This document shows positions 54,932-64,000 of a DNA stretch of 64,000 nt, one piece after another. The stretch comes from Fistulifera solaris. Taxonomy: Eukaryota > Bacillariophyta > Bacillariophyceae > Naviculales > Stauroneidaceae. Position numbers and translations under genes: made by a program. Under the pieces are notes generated by a model, which saw nothing but the letters and a program-made list of their open reading frames with translations, did no database searches and was not told the DNA's origin. How positions within the stretch are numbered: position 1 is the first letter of the stretch; every line of letters starts with the position of its first letter. The stretch lies in contig AP026128.1 of NCBI GenBank assembly GCA_030295235.1, positions 1,178,001-1,242,000 on the forward strand. Reading direction: 5' to 3'.

Positions 54932-55568
54932 GCTGCGCTCTAATCGATGCTTCAAGGAATGCTTAAATGAGTTATTTTGTAGTGAGGGAAATCGCTTTCG
55001 GAAGATCCCTCCGTATCGACCATGAAAGATTTTGATCGGCTTGGCTATCAGATGCTCCGGTAACTCTTGTCTGAGTATCAGAAGAACTCAAATATGAAAT
55101 GCGAACAATGGATTTTACCTTTTGTCCATGGCCGTGCGAACCCTGCAGTTCGTCTTGGTGGGTTTCCGAAGTTTTTGCTTCGAAAGACGAGTGTTGTCAA
55201 ACATTTTGATGGCTTCACGCGTCACGGTTCTCATTCTGGATCATGAGAAAATTCGCGGTACGGTACTCGACAGTAGGGATTAATGTAGGATCTATTTTAC
55301 ACCTTTCTGCTCCTGCATCTGCTTCTTCACTATATCCTCCTTTTGTATGTAACAACGTCACTCTGGTTCTCATTGACCCTAGTTCATTGCGACTTTGTAC
55401 GCCTGTACGACAGGAGCGGATCTTCCGAAAATTCTCCACCATCGTCGCGCATCTCGCGAAAGGATGAATAAATAATGCAAACGCCATGATGCGAATGAAT
55501 GAAGGAATTGTCTTTCCTTGTAAAATATCACCGAGAACGAAAGTCATTTAGGTCAAATAAGGAAAAGA

Positions 55569-57179
55569 ATGTCTTTTCAAAAGGAAACTCTAGTTCCTCT
55601 GGTCGACGATAGTGATTATGATGCAAAGAATCTTTACCCCAGCGACGACGATTTTGACGATGAAGACCTCGCTGATATGATGCCGGAACAGCGCTTTGAA
55701 GCGCGTATGGCAGAACGATTATCGGTTCGCTTATTAGCGATATCCGATGACGACGAAGAAGGATATCATAGAGAGCTGCGGAAATCACTTCGTTTGCTGC
55801 ATGTGAGTTCCTCTGGTGATTTAGAGTCGAAGCCATCTGCTAGTGCGTTATTTGTTGAAAAGGACGTGGATTTCATAACACTGGCACGTCGGCATCTCTG
55901 GATAATGATATTGATTGCTATCGGTGGATTGTTTATTGTGGGAAGTGTTTTATGGTGGGGCGTACGGTTGCTAGGTCCTCCCTATCAACCAGCTGGGCCG
56001 TATGAATTGATTGAACGACAAGAAGGTGAAGATTTCTTCCAGTATTATACATTCTATGAAGGAAAGGATTCAGCTGGCTCGGATGGCTATAATATGTACG
56101 TGAATATGCAAAAAGCAAAGGATATCGGTATTGTCAATATCACAATGGAAAGCGATGAGTTGGATGTCTATCAATTTGATGGTGAGGCGGATGTTCACAA
56201 AAGAAACAAGGAAGAGCCGTTTGTTTACATGCTATCGGCTCCCACACCGGAGGGTCCACGAGACTCGATCCGGTTAGAAGGAATCCGGCGTTTCAATCGT
56301 GGTCTTTTCATGTAAGTTTCGTCGGTTCCGTGGCTCTAGTCGATATCGAATGAATTGCCTCAATTTCACTTTGGTTATCTTTCTCAAGAATCGATGTTCG
56401 TCACATGCCAACAGGATGTGGAGTTTGGCCGGCTTTTTGGTTGACCGACGAAGCGAATTGGCCGGTGAACGGTGAAATCGATATTGTGGAAGGTGTAAAT
56501 TATCAATCAGAAGCAAAGACGGCGCTGCATTCAACCAAGGGGTGCTCGATGACAGATATTCCATTAGGAGTGATGACAGGCACGTGGGATACCGCACAGG
56601 GGATTCCAGATGCAAAAACAGGCATTCCTGATATGACTCTTCGATACGCCCGTAACTGCTTCGTTTATGATCAACATCAATGGCTGAATCAGGGATGTGT
56701 CGCTGTCGATCAACAAGGCGGAACACTAGGCGGGCCGCTGAATGAAAAAGGCGGAGGAGTATATGCACTAGAATGGGACCCTCTCAATCGCCACATACGT
56801 AGCTGGGTGTTTACTCCACACAGCACAGTTCCAGAAAATCTTGTCGAAGCTATCCGAACCGCCAGTCTTCCCCCCTGAAGACCGGATCGATCCAGATCCT
56901 TCTTTGTGGCCTATTCCGTACGCTTATTACGCAATTGGGGAAGAAACTGACTGCCCATCTTCCCATTTTCGACACATGAGATTGGTGTTTAACACTGCTT
57001 TTTGTGGGAGTGTAGCAGGAAACCGATACCAAATGGATTGTCCGAAACAGGCCAAGGAATTTCCAACATGCAATGCGTGGATCAAGAGCGATCCTGACGA
57101 AATGAAAGATGCGTATTGGAAAGTTCGTGGTGTTTACGTTTATGAGCGGAGATGGGAACGAAGGCTGACAAACTATTAG
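55569..57179 (+). CDS. GH16 endo-beta-1,3(4)-glucanase-like type II membrane protein
   Basis: Exon 1 55569-56311, intron 56312-56388 (GTAAGT...TCTCAAG), then exon 2; the joint reads NRGLFIIDVRHMPTGCGVWP. The N-terminal ~100 residues are acidic and cytosolic, followed by one TM (IMILIAIGGLFIVGSVLWWG). The catalytic site is WPVNGEIDIVEGVNY (E-x-D-x-x-E). GVYALEWDP and LVFNTAFCG are typical of fungal mixed-linkage glucanase relatives. A frame shift at the C run 56870-56875 (six C; five restore PPEDRIDPDPS) interrupts the C-terminal third. Probable role is hydrolysis or remodelling of beta-1,3-glucan at the membrane or vacuole. Confidence 0.88.
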
Positions 57180-57749
57180 CAGACCTTCGTTGTATCCGGA
57201 TATGCTTGGCTCGCTGATGTAAATTGTAATCCCTAAGGTCATCATAGTTTGTCAACGTAGCAACGAATTAGCTATGATCCTATATCGGAATCATGGACAT
57301 ATCGACTAAAACTGTGCACCAAGTACGCATTATCTCGTGACGGGACCAAACTTTTCCACCACAAATTTTGTTACGTGCATCAGATACGAAACCAAAGCAT
57401 TCACTCTGTTTCATCTCGCAGATTACAAAGTCAGCGAGCCTTGCGGTAAAGATTGCCAGTAGCAGTTGTTGGGTCTTACGTAAGTCCTGGTTGAAATGTG
57501 ATTGCTACGAGGATTCATTCATGGCGCGCCATGGTGTCGGATCTTCGAAAGAAATTTCTACGGAAAACGCAGTACAAATTTTACATACGTATGTCTCGTA
57601 CAAAATTTTACGCGATGCAAAAACGCAAAGCGAATAAGTGGCTGATTATTTTCAAAGCAATCATGCTCATAAATTTGTCGGCTTTGTCTTCTGCTGCACA
57701 TTGGTAAAGTATCAAGCATCATTTACAATCCTTTTGGAAACCTTTTACC
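57180..57749. other. Intergenic region
   Basis: About 570 bp with no supported gene. Short overlapping plus-strand frames at 57368-57707 lack any motif and probably belong to the 5' leader of the next gene. Confidence 0.4.
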
Positions 57750-58202
57750 ATGGCTGTCGAGAACTGTGATACCGAGAAAGCAGTGACGGAAACCATTGAA
57801 GCTGTCGCTGAAGCATGCGCTGGAACGCCCAGCTGTGCGGACGACGCCCCCAGCGATGAAAGTGCTGGTGCAAAGAAACGTCCCAGTCCCGTCGCAACCG
57901 GCGAAGACAAGTACGAAAGTCCCATGAAGAAAGTTCCCGTCGAAATCGTTGCAGAGGAATCCCGTGAGGCCGCTGGAGAAGACGCGCTCGAAGGTACCAC
58001 CAGTCCCGTCGAGGAAGCAGCGGAGGAAGAGCCTACTGTTGAAGCGATTGCCGAGGAAGAGAAGCCAAGCGAAGAGGCTGAAGCAAGCGAGGAGGCTGAC
58101 AAGGCTTCTACGGCAGAAATTCCGGTGATCACGTCTGTTGGAGATGACGTCGTCAAAGCTGTCGAGGTTTCGCCGCAGCCTCAGGAGGTTGAAGCCGAAT
58201 AA
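57750..58202 (+). CDS. Small acidic, Ala/Glu-rich disordered protein
   Basis: 150 residues from ATG 57750 (context TTTTACCATGG). The composition is dominated by Glu, Ala, Val, Pro and Ser, with imperfect EEA/SEEA repeats (VEEAAEEEP, AEEEKPSEEAEASEEA). One Cys-containing segment lies near the N-terminus (ACAGTPSCADD) and one KKRPSP patch could be a nuclear signal. No TM, no signal peptide, no known domain. Codon use is GC-richer than the flanks, as in expressed genes, which supports coding. Such proteins may be chaperone- or chromatin-associated; no function is claimed. Confidence 0.7.
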   Translation: MAVENCDTEKAVTETIEAVAEACAGTPSCADDAPSDESAGAKKRPSPVATGEDKYESPMKKVPVEIVAEESREAAGEDALEGTTSPVEEAAEEEPTVEAIAEEEKPSEEAEASEEADKASTAEIPVITSVGDDVVKAVEVSPQPQEVEAE

Positions 58203-59035
58203 GTTGAGAAGAGTTGGTGTCCTTGAGTTGAAGCTGAATAGATCGTGACTGCGATTTTTATCGGTATCCTTGAACACGGACTTTGTAGCCAACAGAGGTA
58301 ATTTAGAATTCCAAAACTATTGATCTCGGTAGTCGGTAGTAATGCGGTGTCTTTTCGTTCGAATACATCATTTCTATTGAACAAAACTAATTTGAACGTT
58401 GTGCCTTGCGCCTTATCACTGCATCCGCTTCAGCTAAAATGAAAAGAATGTCCTCCCATGTCCTATGTAGTAGTTAATGCATATTTTGTCGCAACTAGGG
58501 AACGTATACTCGACGTCGTCCTTTCGCCGGCGTCAAAACGACTTGAATGATCGTCTGCTATCTGGACAAGTTCATCATTCGATAATGAAAGACTTTTGGT
58601 TTCAGAGAACTGCAACTTGTAAAACAATGGACATGACACAACTCCGATTGTCGTCTGTGTAGTCGGTTTCCTTTCTGAACAGGCGGTAAATCGCCGCTAC
58701 TTCGTCAAAACCGCTTGCTTGTCGTTTTGATTTTTTTTTTTTATTTTAAAAAAAAAATAAACAACTCATTGCGAAATCCGAGAGATGGCGCGCCACAGCG
58801 CAATCCTCCGCACTGGGAAACCGGCGCAGGTTTGTCGCTTTACTACTAACTGTGGTACAGTGATTCAGAAATCGGAGTTTCTGAAAGAAAGAAAAAAATA
58901 TTTGTGCCAAAAGAGAAAAACCAGTGGAAAATTCAGTCAAATGTCGAAAAAGCATCCGCATTTCAGGAAAATTAGGAATAAATATTTAGGATAAAATTTA
59001 TTATAAAAAAAAAAAACTCATTGTAGTACGAGCGC
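58203..59035. other. Intergenic region with poly-T/poly-A hairpin
   Basis: About 830 bp with no supported gene. TTTTTTTTTTTTATTTT followed by AAAAAAAAAATAAA at 58729-58760 can fold back on itself. A second A run lies at 59005-59017. Confidence 0.45.
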
Positions 59036-59500
59036 ATGACTGAAGATTTTTGGAGGACATCATCGCACGACGAACAGGCAGCCACGAGAATAAAAGACCG
59101 CAGCAAAAACACCATTGCAATGAACGTTCATAAGAACAAAGAAGTGGACTCATTCACCATAATACCTCTAGGAATGTCGATTTCTACTCTTTTCCTTCTC
59201 GTCGGCTCCGTGCTTGTGCTCCATGCAGCGTACAGCTGTTTGCATTACCGAGAATTGGTTACAGATCTTGAAGAATCTGGACAAATATCACCCGATTTGT
59301 TTGCTTCTACTCCTTCGCTCCCGATAGATGTGGTGGTGGAGCTCATACTGGCGTTCGTCTTGATTTTAGGCGCTGAACTGACAAGAAAAGGAAGCGGTCT
59401 CCAGCCTGTCACGTCACAAGCGAAATCGAAGCCGTTGATGGCTCCATGTTATGTGTCGCGCGATTTTGATATCTACACAACTCGAGGGAGTGCGCTTTGA
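59036..59500 (+). CDS. EMC5: ER membrane protein complex subunit 5 (EMC5/MMGT-like)
   Basis: 154 residues. Two TM helices (IPLGMSISTLFLLVGSVLVL and VELILAFVLILGAELT) flank HAAYSCLHYRELV and LPIDVVVE, the pattern of the MMGT/EMC5 family (HAAYS...R...LP-x-D-x-x-x-E). The C-terminal YTTRGSAL resembles the family's closing N/T-R-G-x-L. EMC inserts tail-anchored and multi-pass proteins in the ER. The 28 residues before MNVHKNKEV make the N-terminus longer than usual, so the start may be the second ATG. Frame intact. Confidence 0.85.
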   Translation: MTEDFWRTSSHDEQAATRIKDRSKNTIAMNVHKNKEVDSFTIIPLGMSISTLFLLVGSVLVLHAAYSCLHYRELVTDLEESGQISPDLFASTPSLPIDVVVELILAFVLILGAELTRKGSGLQPVTSQAKSKPLMAPCYVSRDFDIYTTRGSAL

Positions 59501-59723
59501 TGGAAAATAGAAACAGATTCACCAAGCCATTTGAGTGAATAATAAATAGTGAGATTTGGGCTGCAAAGAATCTCTCTCCACCTGACAAGACACACAATCT
59601 CGAAACGGTTCCTCCAAATAGTTTGAGTCTTACTTTCTACTATTGCATAGAACCGCTAGACGATAATATGGTTATTGCATAGTAGTCTAGCAAGCATAGC
59701 TCTATATTTTTATGCATTAGCAT

Positions 59724-60686
59724 TCAAAGAAGGAAAAATGCCAAAGCATGGAGGCAATCGTAGGCTGCTTGTTGCTCTGGTGTGAGAGAACTCGTAGCAT
59801 CGTCCTTGACAGTGGTGCTTTTCACAGGTAAGATGGGTGGATCATGATGCTGCGGCGCTAAATTTAAAAGATCATCCGCTTCGTTTGTCGAGGGCTCTGG
59901 CATGAGGAATTCCCAAAGTGCTTCATCGGATATTGAGGAGCACGACGAACACACTGAATCATCATTATCACCGTAATGCTTATCCTCGTGAATCGTCTCC
60001 AAGCCTGTCTGCAAAGCGAATTGTATATGCCGATACGAATTTCTATCGGTGGCATGCTGCTGCTGAAGCTCTGAGACGACTGCTTGTGGGGTTTGTTCGT
60101 TACACGTTTGGGCATTTTTCGGCGGAACAGGAATGCTATCCTCATCGTCCTCAATCCAGCATTCCTCCTTCATTTCGTCAGCTTTATCGTCAAACATACT
60201 GGAGTGGAACATCGAGTGTTGTATATCACTGCCAGACTCGTTCACTGGGGAAGGAACAAAGAAAAAGAAGCTGTCGGTGTTTGCGCCTCTTTCCTTTTGG
60301 CCGTCGGGAGCTGCATCCCAAGGAGCTCGATTAATACCAAAGTTATTGCTTTCCCAAAGGTCTTGACTCATTTCCATGGAATCATCTTCGACTTCACTGA
60401 GGCTGGGCGTCGTAGAGCACGACGATGCTGGTGATAGAGGAAACCACTTTTTCGACTTGGGCGAGGGTGAGGGTGATACTTGACCTGAAGAATCATGGGA
60501 CGGAAATACAAAGTTTGTATCCTTCAGAGATGCAGAGTTCAATTCAGTTTGGATAGTCAATGACTGTTTTTCAACTGGGAGATGAAAGGTTTGTTGATTC
60601 GCACAATTTTCTTCGTCGGGCTCAATAGAAGGAGCTTTCATCATCCCTGAGTATGTGCACAATGTTTTCGGCATACTTCCAAGCAT
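59724..60686 (-). CDS. Hypothetical Ser/Asp/Glu-rich protein
   Basis: 320 residues from ATG 60686, intact frame, no recognised domain. It contains short Ser-Pro motifs (SPSPSPKSKKWFPLSP), Phe-rich SFFFFVPSP, acidic DDDSM/WIEDDEDSI clusters, and SVCSSCSSISDEALWEFLMP near the C-terminus. Hydrophobic-acidic pieces of this last kind resemble activation domains. The end (QQAAYDCLHALAFFLL) is a short amphipathic helix. Probably a regulatory, largely unstructured protein; coding status is supported by length and lack of repeats only. Confidence 0.6.
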   Translation of the reverse strand: MLGSMPKTLCTYSGMMKAPSIEPDEENCANQQTFHLPVEKQSLTIQTELNSASLKDTNFVFPSHDSSGQVSPSPSPKSKKWFPLSPASSCSTTPSLSEVEDDSMEMSQDLWESNNFGINRAPWDAAPDGQKERGANTDSFFFFVPSPVNESGSDIQHSMFHSSMFDDKADEMKEECWIEDDEDSIPVPPKNAQTCNEQTPQAVVSELQQQHATDRNSYRHIQFALQTGLETIHEDKHYGDNDDSVCSSCSSISDEALWEFLMPEPSTNEADDLLNLAPQHHDPPILPVKSTTVKDDATSSLTPEQQAAYDCLHALAFFLL

Positions 60687-61447
60687 GATTGACCGCGCTA
60701 CAAGCAGATGAGATCCAAGTGTTGCGTATCAAGCTAAGGATGCATGAACTGCGTTGTAATTCACTTAAATCGTGCTTCGTGTGTTGCTTTTGTTGCCGTT
60801 CAACGATGCAAATAATCAATGGAAGAGATGTAGTTTGCCGGCCGGCGTGCTTGTTTGAAAGAGCCGTAACTCAGTATTAGAGAGTAGAGTTGCGGTACAG
60901 AGGCGGACAGTACATTCTAAGATCGCGATAAGTAGACGTTAACTAGCGGTTGCCATTGTACTTTTACTGAGAAAGACTCAGCTAACGGACATGTCCATGA
61001 CCATGTACTGTAGGGGACAGGGAGACACGGGAACGCACCTCTGCTTGGTACATTTTTCTACGGGGGGCCTACGTGAGTGTACACTTTTTCCCGAACCTTC
61101 CAGATCTCTTGATTATTGATTATTACCAGTAGGGTCAAGGCCATGATTTAGTTCACGAATAATGAGGACTGACTTCCTCTCCTCGAGGCGCATGCATCCA
61201 AGCGGCTCGCATCGCGTCGTTGACGATGACCATGAAGGACGACGAAATTATTTGATGCTGCTTTGATCTTTACCAGTTAAAGGCTGCATTAAATAACAAT
61301 TCATCAAACTACTTTTTTGTCATTCTTCATTAACTTAGGGAACTTGATCGAACGCCGTTGTGATCATCTCTATAAAAGCGACACAACTTGCTATAGGTCG
61401 GTTTGAATTTTGACCCCTTGGTCGGCAACGGAGAGTAAGAATTCATC
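60687..61447. other. Divergent intergenic region
   Basis: No gene seen. A CTCTATAAAAGCG box at about 61368-61380 is a good TATA candidate, ~70 bp upstream of the ATG at 61448. Confidence 0.5.
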
Positions 61448-64000
61448 ATGGCCCCTTCCTTGACGTGGATAACTTCGTGGTTATGTTTCATTCTACTTTG
61501 CACGCGACTATTTCAACAGCAGTGCTATTGCGTTGCGCAGCATGATGGCATGCTTTCTCAGATGCAATGGACGGATATCGATAATAATCACAAGCGGCTG
61601 CGTGTTAGTCTACGGAACAGTCAACTGCAAGAAGCAGAAGCAGCGCAAGTTTCGTTCGCTCAGCTGGAATTACACAACATTCATCCCACTGAAAGCACAA
61701 TCATTTATTCTGTATCAACCACCGTGGAAGAGACTTCCTGGGTGGATCCTTCCACAGGGAAAAAACGCTATTGGTTGAGTACGTCGGAAGGAAGCGATAC
61801 AGAGAACGATCTGCGCACAGTCATGTCCGAAGAAAATGAAGAATATCGTCGGCAAATGCACGTCAGTCAAATACCGGGGAACTTTTTGCAATTGGGACCG
61901 GATCAAGTCGCCGTTTTAGCTTTGAGTTTCTTTCCGCGGTTTCCAGCCAATCACGAAATGCACAACGTGCCGCAGGCGCATGTATTCTACAAAGATGATC
62001 CACCGACATATCAAAGTAAATACGAACACGCGGACTGGAATGACTGGGTTCAATCTACCAGTAGTCGACGAAACAATGCCTTGTCGGATACTTTTCAGAG
62101 GAAAGCATCTTATCAAGTCAAGACGACGTTAGTGATTGAAACAAATACAGAAACACTGAGGATACCAATCAGCGGGACAAGCGTTATACAAAATAAATAT
62201 GGCATACCGAGCATGATTATGCTTGGCAGTAGAGACAAAGAGGAGCCACCGCAGCAGGAGCAACTATTCAATCATTCTGAAGATGCCTTTGTCGTGAGTC
62301 GAATTCATCCTCAGCGAGGGGGGGATGAGCTACACTGAGCAGGACACTTTTACGAAGAGGTCAGATTGCTTTGATGTTTATATTAGACATCCATACCATT
62401 CGAGAAGATGGAGTGATCGCTGGTACAGCGAAGAGCCAGATATCGATCCTCCTGTGGACAGTCTAGAGGTGAAGGAAGTTTCGGTAACTAGGCCCGATCT
62501 AGTGGGTCTGAGATGGAATCGCGAGAAAGGCGTTTCAGCCGACAAAAGAGCGGTGTTACGCAAAAGTATAAGTCGATGGAGTGACGGTGGACCTTTGACT
62601 GTTCCTCCCAATAACATGCCTCATTATTTTGTTTCGGTGTGTGCGCTGACTGCTGACGGCTTTAGCAGTGATAAATCGGCAACTTTTGAATCCGGTGACG
62701 AATTAATCGATTCTTTTCAAATCAGCCTGGGAGTATGGGTTTTTTGCAAATAAGGACGTCGCACGATAATTTACTAGTCTCTTTGGAGAAAGAGCGGATA
62801 GTGACAAGTGAGGATGCTTCAATTCAAGAAATTAAGGAAGTCGATGATCATTATCAACCAAGGAGCGGGCAAGAAATCGAATCAAGTCTTTCGAAGGCGA
62901 CCGCGGCTAGTCCGATTTTATTGCGTTCACTGCCTGAAAGTCTGCAGCACGTATTTGTCTTGGCACATGATGGACATGTCGGCGCAGCTAATGAGACGTT
63001 TACAATTGGTTTAAAGAATGAAAATCATGACGGCATCAGAATTCTTCGTGCATCTATAGTCACGACGTCCCGCTATGATGGTATAACAATTCGCTTGAAG
63101 GAGTTCAACTCCACCTTGTCTGAAATAATGTCAGGGCAGACTTTCGTTTCTGACGCACTATCATTTGAGTACTCAGTGGACTGGGATATCTTGCTTCGAA
63201 ATTCACCTTTGGCTGATTTTGCTATCGAAGGGTCTATTATTATCCGAGCTGCTGCTATGGAACGATCAAAGCAGGGAATGCAATACAATGCAGACACCTT
63301 TCGCAACTCTATCCTTCTTGAGATACCATGGTGCATTCGTGTCGTAACTGGGAACGTCATCCTTGCAACTGAGAAGAAATCCGCTGGCTTTTTTGAAGTT
63401 GGGGCGTCCAATAAGTAATCGATTCAGTACTGTAAAGGGGTCTTCTTTCCTTTTGATCTTCGGTCGGTTGCTGCATTGAATCAGGCAACTCTCATCGTGG
63501 AAAACTTGGTCGTGTTATCTGACATGGGAAATTTGGTTCGGTTGAACGATGTTCGTATCATGGATCAATTGGAAAATCCACAACAGGGTAGGCCTGATAC
63601 CGTATCGCACTGCTCCCGGCTAGAGGCCAAAATAGCCAACGAAGTATCTTTTAGGGAGGACGGACGACTAGGACAAATCGCTTTAACGTATCGCCTTCTT
63701 AGCGAAGAAAACTGGCAAAGTTCGGATCAGGGGCTTGGAGATTTGCCGACATGGTGTTATCTCAGCTTTACGACTGTGCCTAGCACAGGCCAACATATAA
63801 CACCGATTGTCGTATACCGTGGTTCCATTGACGTCTCTGGAAATCCTTCATTCACGACCGCAACGCATGAAATGAAATCGAACGTAGAACTTCAAGATCA
63901 ACACTGGAATCATGCAGTTGGAATAGAAAGTATTATCGACTTGTTGAATACTGCTCAAGTTGGATCGGCTTTTTCGGCGCTAATCAACGGTTCAAGAAGT
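61448..64000 (+). CDS. TMEM131-like large membrane protein, 5' part
   Basis: Starts with a signal peptide (LTWITSWLCFILLCTRLF). The next ~280 residues look like PapD-like domains of the TMEM131 family: VSFAQLELHNIHPTESTIIY, LGPDQVAVLALSFFPRF, KTTLVIETNTETLRIPISG, then VYIRHPY and LEVKEVSVTRPDLVGL. Further Ig-like strands continue to the window end, so the gene is 3' truncated. The frame shifts at the G run 62318-62324 (seven G; six restore it) and at the T run 62740-62745 (one more T restores it). An in-frame TAA at 63416-63418 interrupts otherwise continuous sequence. TMEM131 proteins help collagen and secretory cargo assembly in animals; in an alga the cargo is unknown. The family call is moderate. 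Confidence 0.55.

Noticed and set aside
55215-55547. 110-codon minus-strand frame between the HSF and GH16 genes
   Set aside because: It starts with ATG and has a hydrophobic stretch, but its start lies 22 bp from the divergent GH16 start and no family resemblance is seen.
1-64000. Calling the frame-broken genes pseudogenes
   Set aside because: Most breaks are single bases at homopolymer runs, the rest of each protein keeps its motifs, and no accompanying stops or deletions are seen.
1-64000. tRNA, rRNA or other structured RNA genes
   Set aside because: I looked for tRNA-like B-box and cloverleaf patterns and rRNA-like blocks and saw none I could defend by eye; a covariance-model scan would be decisive.

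Overview
The window looks like nuclear DNA of a pennate diatom. The genes carry short GT-AG introns (36-98 bp) with TACTAAT-like branch points. Several predicted proteins begin with a signal peptide that runs into an ASAF-like motif (SAVAF, ASSF, CFAF), which is the diatom plastid-import signature. The front-end delta-6 desaturase, INO1, 3R-MYB, HSF and KRE6-like genes resemble those I know from Phaeodactylum-type diatoms; a Fistulifera-like oleaginous species is my best guess, but this is inference.

Layout. 1-0.7 kb: 3' end of a RUS/DUF647 gene. 0.7-2.8 kb: a ~218-bp tandem repeat field. 2.9-18.7 kb: GNAT-like protein, myo-inositol-phosphate synthase (four exons), GH3 glucosidase, Nudix-eIF2B fusion, ferredoxin-TPR protein, plastid bestrophin, GGPP synthase, TFIIA-gamma and delta-6 desaturase. 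18.7-21 kb: gene-poor, with a 1,009-bp foldback transposable element flanked by a 7-bp target duplication. 21-30.5 kb: 3R-MYB, a secreted solute-binding-like surface protein, an FAD monooxygenase-ankyrin fusion and a KRE6/SKN1-like glucan enzyme. 30.5-41.3 kb: a palindrome array, PhyH dioxygenase, a second possible 2OG-oxygenase, HAD phosphatase, plastid S1 protein, a two-TM protein and an HMG-box protein. 41.3-43.7 kb: gene desert with a 242-bp tandem duplication. 43.7-50.3 kb: PPAT-like protein, eIF2A, a weak hypothetical gene and a SET methyltransferase. 50.6-51.8 kb: a 364-bp palindromic satellite. 51.9-64 kb: DEAD-box helicase, HSF, GH16 glucanase, two disordered proteins, EMC5 and the 5' part of a TMEM131-like gene.

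The genes do not form an operon-like system. The recurring themes are beta-glucan turnover (one GH3 and two GH16-fold enzymes, which suits chrysolaminarin metabolism), lipid and isoprenoid synthesis (INO1, GGPPS, delta-6 desaturase, PPAT), plastid proteins, and transcription/translation factors.

An important caveat: at least 15 genes are broken by single-base frame changes, most of them at homopolymer runs. This looks like sequencing error rather than mass pseudogenisation, so these loci are annotated as genes with the break positions given.
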